DNA of 64,000 nt from Candidatus Peregrinibacteria bacterium. Lineage in GTDB: Bacteria > Patescibacteriota > Gracilibacteria > UBA1369 > 2-02-FULL-48-14. Below are positions 8,119 to 15,220 of this stretch, piece after piece. The notes beneath the pieces were generated by a model. It saw nothing but the letters and a program-made list of their open reading frames with translations. It did not search any database and was not told where the DNA came from. The translations under genes were made by a program, and so were the position numbers. The stretch lies in NCBI GenBank assembly GCA_018658105.1, contig JABHVW010000001.1:124001-188000 (forward strand), in the 5' to 3' direction. How positions within the stretch are numbered: position 1 is the first letter of the stretch; each line of letters begins with the position of its first letter.

Positions 8119-9185
8119 ATGTTTGCTCCTATTTTTCTTATTGATTCTATAAAGTTTGGATAGGTTTTTGCAAGGCCCTCTGCATTTTTTATTGTGGTTT
8201 GCCCTTCTGCAAGCATGCCTGCAAGAGTGAGCGCCATTATGATTCGATGGTCTTTTTTGCCGTCGACTTCTGCGCCGCTTAGTTCTGATTTTTGAATTGT
8301 GAGTCCGTCTTCATGCTCTTCGATTTTTGCGCCCATTTTTTGTAGGGCTTCAGCCATTGCTGTGATTCTGTCGGATTCCTTTATTCGTGAATGAGTTGCA
8401 TTTTTCAACCTGGTGAGTTTTTTTTGCGTGGCGATAACAGCAAGAATTGGAAGAAGATCTGGGCATTTGCTGCAGTCGATTTCTTGGGGCCAGTTTTCTA
8501 TAAGTTCGGGAAGAATGGAATCGGCTTGAAGTGGATCTTTAGTGAGGCCTTCGATTTGAATTTCGCCTGGGATAAGTGCGTTTGCAGCGATGAACACAGC
8601 GGCCGAGGACCAATCGCCTGGAATGTCTTTGCTTTTTGCTGTGTATTTCTGACCGCCTTTTATGTGGAAAGTGTTGTTTTGCTCTTGAATTTCTCCGCCA
8701 AAGTCGCGAATCCATGCGAGGGTCATGTTTATGTATGGCCTTTCATTCGGGTTTTTGACAGTAATGATTGAGTCGTATGGCTTAAGCGGTTGAGCGATTA
8801 GCAAGGCCGAAAGATACTGTGAAATTTTGCCATCTACTTCAGTTTCGTGTTTTTCTTCGAGCTCTTTTATGGCTTTTATAAGAGGCTGCATGGGCCTGGC
8901 CTGCATTTGCTCGCCGCATACGAGTTTTTGTTGTGGCTCGAGAAGTGGCAGTGCGAAGCGGGCAGCGAGGCCTGAATTTCCTGCAGGAATTTGCAGGTCG
9001 CCGTTTTTAATGGCTTGGCATGTCTTTTGTGCATTTTGAATATCTTCTGAATCTGGGAGATTTGTGAGCTGTCCTTCGCCTTCAGCTAGCATTTGTAAAA
9101 ATATGCCACGAATCGCGTGAGACTTTGAGCCAGGGATTTTGACTGTTCCGCTGAGGTTATTTGTTTTTTTTATTTTTAGCTCCAT
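8115..9185 (-). CDS. aroA: 3-phosphoshikimate 1-carboxyvinyltransferase (EPSP synthase)
   Basis: Transfers enolpyruvate from PEP to shikimate-3-phosphate. Motifs are KIPGSKSHAIRG (PEP-binding lysine), PAGNSGLAARF at the glyphosate-site loop, QARPMQPL, DGKISQYLSALLIA, PGDWSSAAVFIAANAL, RIKESDRITAMAEAL with the catalytic Asp, and DHRIIMALTLAGM. The length of 356 residues is short against about 427-450; the loss is spread over several loops. I start at the ATG 9183-9185 (MELKIKKTNNLSG) rather than an in-frame GTG at 9203. First gene of the eight-gene aro operon. Confidence 0.94.
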   Translation of the reverse strand: MELKIKKTNNLSGTVKIPGSKSHAIRGIFLQMLAEGEGQLTNLPDSEDIQNAQKTCQAIKNGDLQIPAGNSGLAARFALPLLEPQQKLVCGEQMQARPMQPLIKAIKELEEKHETEVDGKISQYLSALLIAQPLKPYDSIITVKNPNERPYINMTLAWIRDFGGEIQEQNNTFHIKGGQKYTAKSKDIPGDWSSAAVFIAANALIPGEIQIEGLTKDPLQADSILPELIENWPQEIDCSKCPDLLPILAVIATQKKLTRLKNATHSRIKESDRITAMAEALQKMGAKIEEHEDGLTIQKSELSGAEVDGKKDHRIIMALTLAGMLAEGQTTIKNAEGLAKTYPNFIESIRKIGANI

Positions 9186-9229
9186 AAGCTTTTCATAATA
9201 CACTCAAAGACAGGAAGTGGGAATATCTA

Positions 9230-9258
9230 TATTTAGTTTATTCTATTTGGCTTGTAAA
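9230..9258 (-). promoter_or_regulatory. putative aro operon promoter
   Basis: On the minus strand TTTACA and TAAATA are 17 nt apart, upstream of aroA with a leader of roughly 40 nt. The -10 is imperfect. No terminator or obvious tryptophan- or tyrosine-type operator is seen in the leader. Confidence 0.4.
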
Positions 9259-9281
9259 GTTCTGTTGCACTCACAATGCCC

Positions 9282-9310
9282 TTGACAAAACTTGACTATG
9301 AGTGTATGCT
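9282..9310 (+). promoter_or_regulatory. sigma70-type promoter TTGACA-N17-TATGCT
   Basis: A perfect -35 and a good -10 with 17-nt spacing, 28 nt before the ATG at 9339. It is divergent from the aro operon promoter. Confidence 0.75.
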
Positions 9311-9338
9311 TACGCCCTAATATAATTAAATTTTTCAT

Positions 9339-9596
9339 ATGACCTCAATAGGACAAATAAATCTTGGGAATCTGAGCACTCAGGTTATCGAGGATATCGA
9401 TGCATTACTTGTTCAGCCAATTCAAGCTGTTGTTGATGAAGCCGATACTAGAATTGTTGTACCAATTAGAGTGGAAGTGAAATTTGATGGACAAGATATT
9501 CAAATATATGGAGGTACTAAACAAATTCTTGATGCTGTTACTGCTGCTATTTCAGAGATTTTGAATGAATTGCCAGTAGAAGAGAATTCTCTTTAA
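9339..9596 (+). CDS. hypothetical protein (85 aa)
   Basis: A small acidic soluble protein behind a strong promoter. It starts with a helical NLSTQVIEDIDALLVQPIQAVVDEAD segment (two parts shown here as one helix-rich region at about 9-36), then two strands (VVPIRVEVKF, DIQIYGG) and a C-terminal helix (ILDAVTAAISEILNEL). No family is recognised. The strong promoter implies it is expressed as its own unit. Confidence 0.6.
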   Translation: MTSIGQINLGNLSTQVIEDIDALLVQPIQAVVDEADTRIVVPIRVEVKFDGQDIQIYGGTKQILDAVTAAISEILNELPVEENSL

Positions 9597-9688
9597 TAAG
9601 TTTAGTTTTGCCTTTAAATGGATATCTCTAGCGTCTTATGCGTTCAGTTGTAAAATCCATCTTTGAGAGTTTGTCAAATTAATTACCT

Positions 9689-9988
9689 ATGGGAGATCCA
9701 GATAAAAGTTACGGTGTAACAGATGTTACTGAGAAGGATGGCGTCTTGGAATGGTGGTGCGGTGTTGAACGCTTTAGTTATAGTGCTGGCGATAAAAGAA
9801 TAGCTGTGACAATGTTTGATGAAAGTCGAGAACATATACATCCTGTGGCGATTCTTCTAGAGAGGGTTGTTGTTGATAGACATATTGCTGCTTTGCGAGC
9901 ACTAATTGAAGAGTCTGCCGTTCTTGATGATATGGAAGAAAGGGCTGAGAAGATTGCCTTTAAGGTGCCTGCCGAGTGGCTTGAATGA
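9689..9988 (+). CDS. hypothetical protein (99 aa)
   Basis: A small soluble protein with a strand-rich first half ([23 protein letters not shown]) and a helical second half ([17 protein letters not shown]). No family is recognised. The last 29 nt overlap the convergent GIY-YIG gene. Coding nature is supported by composition and an open frame, not by a recognised domain. Confidence 0.55.
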   Translation: MGDPDKSYGVTDVTEKDGVLEWWCGVERFSYSAGDKRIAVTMFDESREHIHPVAILLERVVVDRHIAALRALIEESAVLDDMEERAEKIAFKVPAEWLE

Positions 9989-10223
9989 TTAAGTTCAGCT
10001 TCTCCTGCCTGGATAATTGCTTAATTCGGTACTCCTCCTGAGATGCTGTGGAGCGATTTTGCATTTTTCGTGAATAGACAAGCTTAACTGGGCTGCGGCC
10101 TTTGGTGTATTTGGCGCCTGGGCCTGTGCTGTTATTGTGCTCTTTTAATCGGCGATCTAAATCTGTTGTGATGCCGGTGTATAAAGTACCGTCTGAGCAT
10201 TCCAAAATGTAAATATTCCACAT
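9960..10223 (-). CDS. GIY-YIG nuclease superfamily protein (YhbQ/UPF0213 type)
   Basis: An 87-residue stand-alone GIY-YIG domain. The two signature strands read [20 protein letters not shown], followed by the catalytic-arginine helix [10 protein letters not shown], then [16 protein letters not shown] and a late glutamate ([14 protein letters not shown]). Small proteins of this family (UPF0213) are common and are thought to act in DNA processing; the exact role is unknown. It overlaps the convergent hypothetical gene by 29 nt. Confidence 0.92.
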   Translation of the reverse strand: MWNIYILECSDGTLYTGITTDLDRRLKEHNNSTGPGAKYTKGRSPVKLVYSRKMQNRSTASQEEYRIKQLSRQEKLNLIIQATRQAP

Positions 10224-10254
10224 ATATTTCTATTGTATATCTTCGCATTTCTTC

Positions 10255-10283
10255 TTTACAAGCCCCTTTCTAACAGGTATATT
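10255..10283 (+). promoter_or_regulatory. rplJ-rplL promoter TTTACA-N17-TATATT
   Basis: A well-spaced promoter whose expected start site (about 10290) falls exactly at the first base of the leader stem, long before the rplJ ATG at 10467. Confidence 0.75.
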
Positions 10284-10289
10284 CCGCGT

Positions 10290-10426
10290 GCGTCGAAGAC
10301 TGCAGGCTGTCTGGACACTTGTCTAGATTAGAAGCCCTGCCGAGATGAACACAAATCGCATAGGTAGCCCTTGGGCATAAACCCTGATGCATATCTCATC
10401 TCAATCGACGCAGGTTGAGATTTTTT
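10290..10426 (+). ncRNA. ribosomal protein L10 leader with attenuator
   Basis: The 177-nt untranslated region before rplJ has the layout of an L10 leader, where L10-(L7/L12) binds its own mRNA. GCGTCGA at 10290-10296 is exactly complementary to TCGACGC at 10405-10411 and closes the leader. Inside are CTGCAGGCT and AGCCCTGCCGAGATGA, resembling the conserved L10-binding core. The closing strand lies in the loop of a terminator hairpin (TCTCAA 10399-10404, TTGAGA 10415-10420, then T6). The family match is by motif memory and should be confirmed with the Rfam L10 leader model. Confidence 0.75.
10399..10426 (+). terminator. attenuator hairpin of the rplJ leader
   Basis: A 6-bp perfect stem (TCTCAA/TTGAGA) with a 10-nt loop is followed directly by TTTTTT, 40 nt before rplJ. 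Its loop contains the 3' strand of the leader-closing helix, so the two folds compete. Confidence 0.65.
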
Positions 10427-10466
10427 AAAGGTCGGCTCATCCTCTCAGATTAACTGAAAAATATAT

Positions 10467-11144
10467 ATGGCAATTACCAAGCAAAAGAAGGAAGAAATCC
10501 TCAAAGAGCTCATTGAGAAGTTCAAAGATGCTCAATCTGTTGCATTTGGCCAATATTCTGGAATGACTGTTACAGAACTTTCAGATATGCGTAATAAAAT
10601 GCGTGAGGCTGGTGTTGAGTTTAAAGTGGCTAAAAAGACACTTTTCAAACTTGCTGCAAAAGAGCATGGTCTTGAACTGCCTGATGAGATACTTGAGGGT
10701 ACTGTTGGAGCTGCGTTTTCTTACGATGACCTAGTTTCTGGCCCTAGACTCCTGAAATCTACTTCGAAAGAAGTTGAAGTTGTGAAGCTTCTTGGAGGTG
10801 TTATGGACGGTAAAGTTCTTTCTATCACTCAGATGGGAGAATTAGCTGACTTACCATCAAAAGAAACTCTACTTACGAAGTTCGCATTAATGATGCGTGC
10901 TCCGTTACAAAGCTTCTATGGTGCAATTCAGGCTCCTACATCTGGTCTTGCTCGCGCATTTAGCGAGTATGCAAAGATGCAGCCTGCTGAAGAAGCTGCT
11001 CCTGCTGCTGAGGCTCCGGCCGAGGAAGTTAAGGAGGAAGCACCTGCTCCTGAGGCGAAAGCTGAAGAAGCAACTATACCTGATGCTCCAATTGAGGAGT
11101 CTGAGGTAGCCGAAGAAGCCCCTGAGGCTGATTCAGCTGAATAA
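10467..11144 (+). CDS. rplJ: 50S ribosomal protein L10
   Basis: L10 anchors the L7/L12 stalk on 23S rRNA. The N-terminal domain (residues about 1-100) has the family pattern of KKEEILKELIEKFKDAQSVAF, YSGMTVTELSDMRNKMREAG, EFKVAKKTLFKLA and the LEGTVGAAFSYDD segment. The L12-binding helix follows (SKETLLTKFALMMRAPL). Beyond about residue 172 there is an acidic, Ala/Glu/Pro-rich tail of about 50 residues absent from E. coli L10. The gene follows the L10 leader and precedes rplL. Confidence 0.96.
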   Translation: MAITKQKKEEILKELIEKFKDAQSVAFGQYSGMTVTELSDMRNKMREAGVEFKVAKKTLFKLAAKEHGLELPDEILEGTVGAAFSYDDLVSGPRLLKSTSKEVEVVKLLGGVMDGKVLSITQMGELADLPSKETLLTKFALMMRAPLQSFYGAIQAPTSGLARAFSEYAKMQPAEEAAPAAEAPAEEVKEEAPAPEAKAEEATIPDAPIEESEVAEEAPEADSAE

Positions 11145-11168
11145 TCTAATTAATTTAACCCTTTTCAA

Positions 11169-11579
11169 ATGTCAGACGATACTGCAGAAAAGATTGAGCT
11201 CTCAAAAGGAGAAAAAGCCGTTATAGACGCGCTTGAAAAGCTCAACATAATTGAAGTTAACAATGTTGTTAAATTCATGGAAGAAGAATACGGAATTTCT
11301 GCTGCACCTGTAGCTGTTGCTGCTGGCTCCGGTGGAGGTGGCGGAGACGCTGCTGGAGGTGGTGAAGAAAAAACTGCTTTCAACGTTGTTCTTAAGGAAA
11401 CTGGTGGTCAAAAGATCGCTGTAATCAAGGCTGTACGTGAAATCACAGGTCTAGGTCTTAAAGAGGCTAAAGATGTTGTTGATAACAACGCAACTGTTCT
11501 TGAAAATGCTCCTAAAGATAAAGCAGAAGAAGCTGTTAAAAAGCTATCTGAAGCTGGAGCTACTGCTGAACTAGAATAA
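11169..11579 (+). CDS. rplL: 50S ribosomal protein L7/L12
   Basis: The flexible stalk protein that recruits translation GTPases. It has the N-terminal dimerisation helix region ([20 protein letters not shown]), a Gly/Ala hinge ([13 protein letters not shown]), and the C-terminal domain with [32 protein letters not shown] and the [16 protein letters not shown] ending. 136 residues, a little longer than E. coli because of the N-terminus and hinge. No Shine-Dalgarno precedes the ATG. Confidence 0.97.
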   Translation: MSDDTAEKIELSKGEKAVIDALEKLNIIEVNNVVKFMEEEYGISAAPVAVAAGSGGGGGDAAGGGEEKTAFNVVLKETGGQKIAVIKAVREITGLGLKEAKDVVDNNATVLENAPKDKAEEAVKKLSEAGATAELE

Positions 11580-11601
11580 TTTTCTTAGTTTTGTAAACTA
11601 T

Positions 11602-11635
11602 AAAAGAGTCTTCGAACTTTCGGAGGCTCTTTTTC
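11602..11635 (+). terminator. rho-independent terminator after rplL
   Basis: AAAGAGTCTTCGA and TCGGAGGCTCTTT form an interrupted stem followed by a T tract. The T tract directly abuts an extended -10 for the next gene. Confidence 0.75.
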
Positions 11636-11644
11636 TGATATAAT
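11636..11644 (+). promoter_or_regulatory. extended -10 promoter of the TrmB-like gene
   Basis: TGATATAAT is a perfect extended -10 right after the rplL terminator. The predicted start near 11651 lies after an in-frame GTG at 11648, which favours the ATG at 11666 as start codon. Confidence 0.55.
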
Positions 11645-11665
11645 TAAGTGCCTTTATATCTAAAA

Positions 11666-12430
11666 ATGCGCGTTTATAGTCAATTGAAATTGCTGTTACT
11701 GAATTCTGGCTTAAGTGAAGCTGAAGTAATTGCATATATTGAGCTTTTGAAGAATGGGCCATCAGATAGTATGTCTGCTTTAATCAACAGAACAAAGCTT
11801 GCGAGAAGCACTGCATATCATGTTTTGGAACAGCTTAAAGCACGCGGTATAGTTTCTAAGGGTACTGGCCCGCTGAAGGCTTTGTCGCTGAAAGCATTGG
11901 TTGAAGACCTAAAAAGAGAGCAGAGGCGTTCACAAAAAACTATACAAAAGCTGAGGAATCTTTCGCCATTTTTGCATATGCCAGAAAATTCTGTAGATGA
12001 TTTTGAGGTTCTATATGATTTGGATGATATTAAAAATGCATACATGTTTATGGCTGAGCATGACTACGATACTAACCTGGATTTTGGAGATTATGAAAGT
12101 TTTATTGATGCACTTGGTGACTCGTCTATTGGGTTTAAATTCAGAGAAAAGAGGGCTTCGCATGCAAAACATCATGCGATTTGCACAACTTTTGGGCCGA
12201 ACTTAAAAGAGTTTTGCAATGAAGAAGATTTAGAAAACTTTAAAAATCGTTTTGATATGATGAAAAATATATCTTTTGAAAATAAATGGATCATTTTTTC
12301 AGATAATAGTGATTATGTAATGTTCAATGACACAAGTGATCCAGATTTTCCAAGTTCGGTTTTACTTAGATCCAAGACGATTGCTGATGTACAGCGCATG
12401 CAATTTGAGAATTTTTCCAAGCTCCTTTAG
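11666..12430 (+). CDS. TrmB-family transcriptional regulator
   Basis: A 254-residue protein with an N-terminal winged helix (residues about 5-75): LNSGLSEAEVIAYIELLKNG, then NRTKLARSTAYHVLEQLKARGIV as the recognition part. A coiled-coil region follows (LVEDLKREQRRSQKTIQKL), and then an effector-like C-terminal domain. TrmB-type regulators usually sense sugars or redox cues; no specific effector can be read here. The stop is 9 nt before the radical SAM gene, which is the likely regulatory or functional partner. Confidence 0.85.
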   Translation: MRVYSQLKLLLLNSGLSEAEVIAYIELLKNGPSDSMSALINRTKLARSTAYHVLEQLKARGIVSKGTGPLKALSLKALVEDLKREQRRSQKTIQKLRNLSPFLHMPENSVDDFEVLYDLDDIKNAYMFMAEHDYDTNLDFGDYESFIDALGDSSIGFKFREKRASHAKHHAICTTFGPNLKEFCNEEDLENFKNRFDMMKNISFENKWIIFSDNSDYVMFNDTSDPDFPSSVLLRSKTIADVQRMQFENFSKLL

Positions 12431-12439
12431 GCAGATTTT

Positions 12440-13357
12440 ATGAATACCCCAACTATTGCAACTACTAGAATCGATATGGTGGAAACTGCTGTTGGTTGTG
12501 CTGGGAATTGTATTAGCTGTGGAGCATATCAGCATGATGATGTTTTGCGTGCTACTGCTGAAGAAATGGTGAGTGATACTGGTGGAAGTGAGGCGGAAAT
12601 TCGTAGAGCTTATTTGGCTTTGAAAAGGGATCAATTAGTTGTGCGAGAGGTACCAGCAGATGTACTGCGTGTAAATGTTCAAAGGGCTCATGATCTAGGT
12701 CTAAAATTTAATCGAGTCGTAACAACAGATGTAAATACTGAGCCATTGGGCACTCCGAATATCCTTGAATTAGCGCGACTTCTGAATGTGGCAGTTATTA
12801 GTCATGGCGTAAGCCATCAAGTTGCGAAAACTGTGGATACGCTTAGAGAAGTAGTTAAGATGATGCAAACTGGAGAGATTCCATTTTTTGGACTCACATT
12901 GGATTATGCAAGATCTCAAGGAAGGCTACCTGATGACCTTACCTACGATTTATATAGGAGAACTCTTGAAGAATTATTACCTGCAGTTGGCAGTGCTCGT
13001 ATTGCAATTTCTGTTCAGGGTGGTGATGATCCTGATAAACCTGCATTTATTGGTAAAAGTGAGGAATTACTGAGATTACTTGAAGAGGGGACAAAATTCC
13101 CATTTGGCCTAGTACATATTGATCGTGGGCATGTATATACCACTGTTGGGCGTGGGAGTGAGCTTGTTGAAGGGAGACGGGACTGTAAGATCATATTTGA
13201 TGAGGAATTCGTAGCTGAGGAGCTTGATACCTGGCATACATACAGAGGTAAGCTAACAGCTGATGGTAGAGTGCGTGTTCAGCTCCATGACCCGGCAAAT
13301 ACATATGGTACTAGTGTGGATTTTGAATCTTGGGCTGAATACCCTGTTGAGCCTTGA
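12440..13357 (+). CDS. radical SAM-like protein of unknown function
   Basis: A 305-residue protein whose N-terminus carries a CxxxCxxC motif (GCAGNCISCGA, cysteines at about 20, 24 and 27), the [4Fe-4S]/SAM-binding signature of radical SAM enzymes. Later segments fit partial TIM-barrel strands: RVVTTDVNTEPLG (compare the TNGEPL strand), VAVISHGVSHQV, FFGLTLDYARSQG, ARIAISVQGGDD and FPFGLVHIDRG. No auxiliary cluster cysteines are seen. The substrate is unknown. It forms an operon with the TrmB-like regulator, and its TGA stop overlaps the -35 of the next promoter. Confidence 0.8.
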   Translation: MNTPTIATTRIDMVETAVGCAGNCISCGAYQHDDVLRATAEEMVSDTGGSEAEIRRAYLALKRDQLVVREVPADVLRVNVQRAHDLGLKFNRVVTTDVNTEPLGTPNILELARLLNVAVISHGVSHQVAKTVDTLREVVKMMQTGEIPFFGLTLDYARSQGRLPDDLTYDLYRRTLEELLPAVGSARIAISVQGGDDPDKPAFIGKSEELLRLLEEGTKFPFGLVHIDRGHVYTTVGRGSELVEGRRDCKIIFDEEFVAEELDTWHTYRGKLTADGRVRVQLHDPANTYGTSVDFESWAEYPVEP

Positions 13358-13382
13358 GAAAAAAGCCGATTTCTGCTATAAT
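13354..13382 (+). promoter_or_regulatory. pilus operon promoter TTGAGA-N17-TATAAT
   Basis: A strong promoter with a TG extension before a perfect -10, starting at the stop codon of the radical SAM gene and leading into the pilus genes. Confidence 0.75.
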
Positions 13383-13410
13383 TATAAGATTAAAATAAAA
13401 ATAAAATCGT

Positions 13411-14655
13411 ATGGCAGACGGTGAAGTAGTACCAGGTAAGGTTGAAGAACCAAAAGCAGCAGTTGCTGCTGAGCCTTCTGTTACACCTGCTGCTGCACCT
13501 GTACCACCTGTTGAGCCAGTTACTGAGCCGGCTGCTGAAGGTGAAAAGAATGTATTTACAGAGCTTTTTGGTACTGATGCAGCGAAAAAATCTGGTTTGA
13601 TGGAAAATGTGGTTAAACAGGAAGATAAGAGTGGAAAACTGCTTGATATTAAAGACGAAGTTAAGAAAAAAACTAAAAAACGATCTGCTCAGAATGCTAA
13701 TTCAGTATTCTTAAAAGCAGTGATTTTGCTTTGGATAGTTGGATCTGTGTTTTTCTTCACACAAAATAGTGAGCGTTTCTCACTTTTGGGTGTAAATGCT
13801 GCGAATCGTGCGGCAATTGCAAGTGAACAGCTTGAGCAAGCTCAAGCTGATATTAATATTCAAAAACATCTTTCTGCAGTATTACTGTTCGATCAATATT
13901 CGAAAGTTACAGATGAGTACTTCTTTAATTTAGATCAATCTGTATCTGAATATAATTCGCAAAATAAACGTGAAGATTTCAAAAAAGATGCTAAGAAAAT
14001 ACGCCCTGATGCGGTTAATCTGCTAAAGGACCTGCAAATGCAATTGCAAGATTTGCCAAGTGCTGAAGAAGTTGTGCTTGCAAAGGCGGCAATTGATGAA
14101 ATTGTGGCTGAGCTTGGGGAATCTGCTGGAACTGTAGATGAAGATACATTGCTTCAAGAAATTCAGGATTTTGATTCTGCGAAAACATTGATGCAGAGTA
14201 AATCTTTTAAACAAAGTGTAGTGAATGTAAATGCTGATGAAGCAACAGATGAAGATTTGAAAAATACTCTTGATGGATATGCTGAAATTAATAGAAGTGT
14301 GAGTACAATAATTCGTGAGATTCAAGCTCTGCGAACTGATTGGTCATTTTACTATGATGAGTTGGAACACCTGATTAAAACAGTTGATCCGCTTTATAAT
14401 ACTGAATTTGAGAGCAATATAAATATTAGCCAGGTTAGTTTTAGTGAGAATTTGGCTCTTGAAATTACTGGGCAAACTTCTACTAGTGATAGTAAGAATT
14501 TTACTCTGACTTCTAATCTGATTGACGTACTGGAAGATTCGCCACATTTTCATGCTGTGCAAGAGCGCAGTTATGCGAAAAGTGAATCTACAGATACTTA
14601 TGAAGGTGGATTTCGCCTTTCTTTAATGATTGAAACTGAAAACAATGAAGAATAA
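13411..14655 (+). CDS. PilN-like type IV pilus assembly protein with long disordered N-terminus
   Basis: A 414-residue bitopic membrane protein. Residues 1-95 are Pro/Ala/Glu-rich and then Lys-rich (disordered, cytoplasmic). A single TM segment follows at about 106-124 (VFLKAVILLWIVGSVFFF), then a coiled-coil and alpha/beta periplasmic-type region. It sits immediately before a PilO-like gene and the PilB and PilC genes, which is where PilN belongs. Sequence similarity to PilN is not evident by eye; the call rests on topology and gene order. No PilM gene is present in the window. Confidence 0.6.
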   Translation: MADGEVVPGKVEEPKAAVAAEPSVTPAAAPVPPVEPVTEPAAEGEKNVFTELFGTDAAKKSGLMENVVKQEDKSGKLLDIKDEVKKKTKKRSAQNANSVFLKAVILLWIVGSVFFFTQNSERFSLLGVNAANRAAIASEQLEQAQADINIQKHLSAVLLFDQYSKVTDEYFFNLDQSVSEYNSQNKREDFKKDAKKIRPDAVNLLKDLQMQLQDLPSAEEVVLAKAAIDEIVAELGESAGTVDEDTLLQEIQDFDSAKTLMQSKSFKQSVVNVNADEATDEDLKNTLDGYAEINRSVSTIIREIQALRTDWSFYYDELEHLIKTVDPLYNTEFESNINISQVSFSENLALEITGQTSTSDSKNFTLTSNLIDVLEDSPHFHAVQERSYAKSESTDTYEGGFRLSLMIETENNEE

Positions 14656-15220
14656 AAATAAACTCATAGTCGCTGGATTACTGCTTGCTGCTGCTATAGC
14701 TGCAGGTGTGTGGCAATGGAATGTAACTCAAAATTACAAAAATATTGCTGATACAGTGAATACGAATTTGAGCGCTCTGACTGTAGAGAAAGAAAGACTG
14801 CTTAATGAGTATCAAGAGATTAAAGCTGATACTTTGGCTAGCCGAACTAGCGCCGAACATGATTTGAGCTTGGTCTTCCCTATTGATGAAGGAATGACTG
14901 ATTTGACTCGAATGTTTGATGAATTTGCTGTGAAAAATAATTTCCAGTCTAATCCATTTTTCATCTCGAATATTAACTATCAAAATGCTTCGGATGCTTC
15001 AGATGAATCTCCATATAGAGTTTTGCCTGTTTCACTTAGTGTTACGACATCAAGGAAAAATCTGGATAAATTTTTGGACTACATAAATGATTCTGGCTCA
15101 CTGCAAAGTGAAGTTCGATTAATGAATATTAAAAGTTTGAGTTTGGGTATACCTGCTGAATATGGCGGAACTTACTCTGCTCGATTTGAAATAAACGCTT
15201 ACTTTTCACGTGAAATATAA
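14645..15220 (+). CDS. PilO-like type IV pilus assembly protein
   Basis: 191 residues: short basic N-terminus (MKNKNKL), one TM segment (about 5-22), a coiled-coil (ALTVEKERLLNEYQEIKA), and a ferredoxin-like alpha/beta domain. RVLPVSLSVTTSRKNLDKFL and LMNIKSLSLG are typical of PilO/GspM-like proteins. I prefer the ATG at 14645 (11-nt overlap with the gene before) over an in-frame ATG at 14630. The stop overlaps the PilB start in a TAATG. With the preceding protein it would form the inner-membrane alignment complex. Confidence 0.75.
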   Translation: MKNKNKLIVAGLLLAAAIAAGVWQWNVTQNYKNIADTVNTNLSALTVEKERLLNEYQEIKADTLASRTSAEHDLSLVFPIDEGMTDLTRMFDEFAVKNNFQSNPFFISNINYQNASDASDESPYRVLPVSLSVTTSRKNLDKFLDYINDSGSLQSEVRLMNIKSLSLGIPAEYGGTYSARFEINAYFSREI

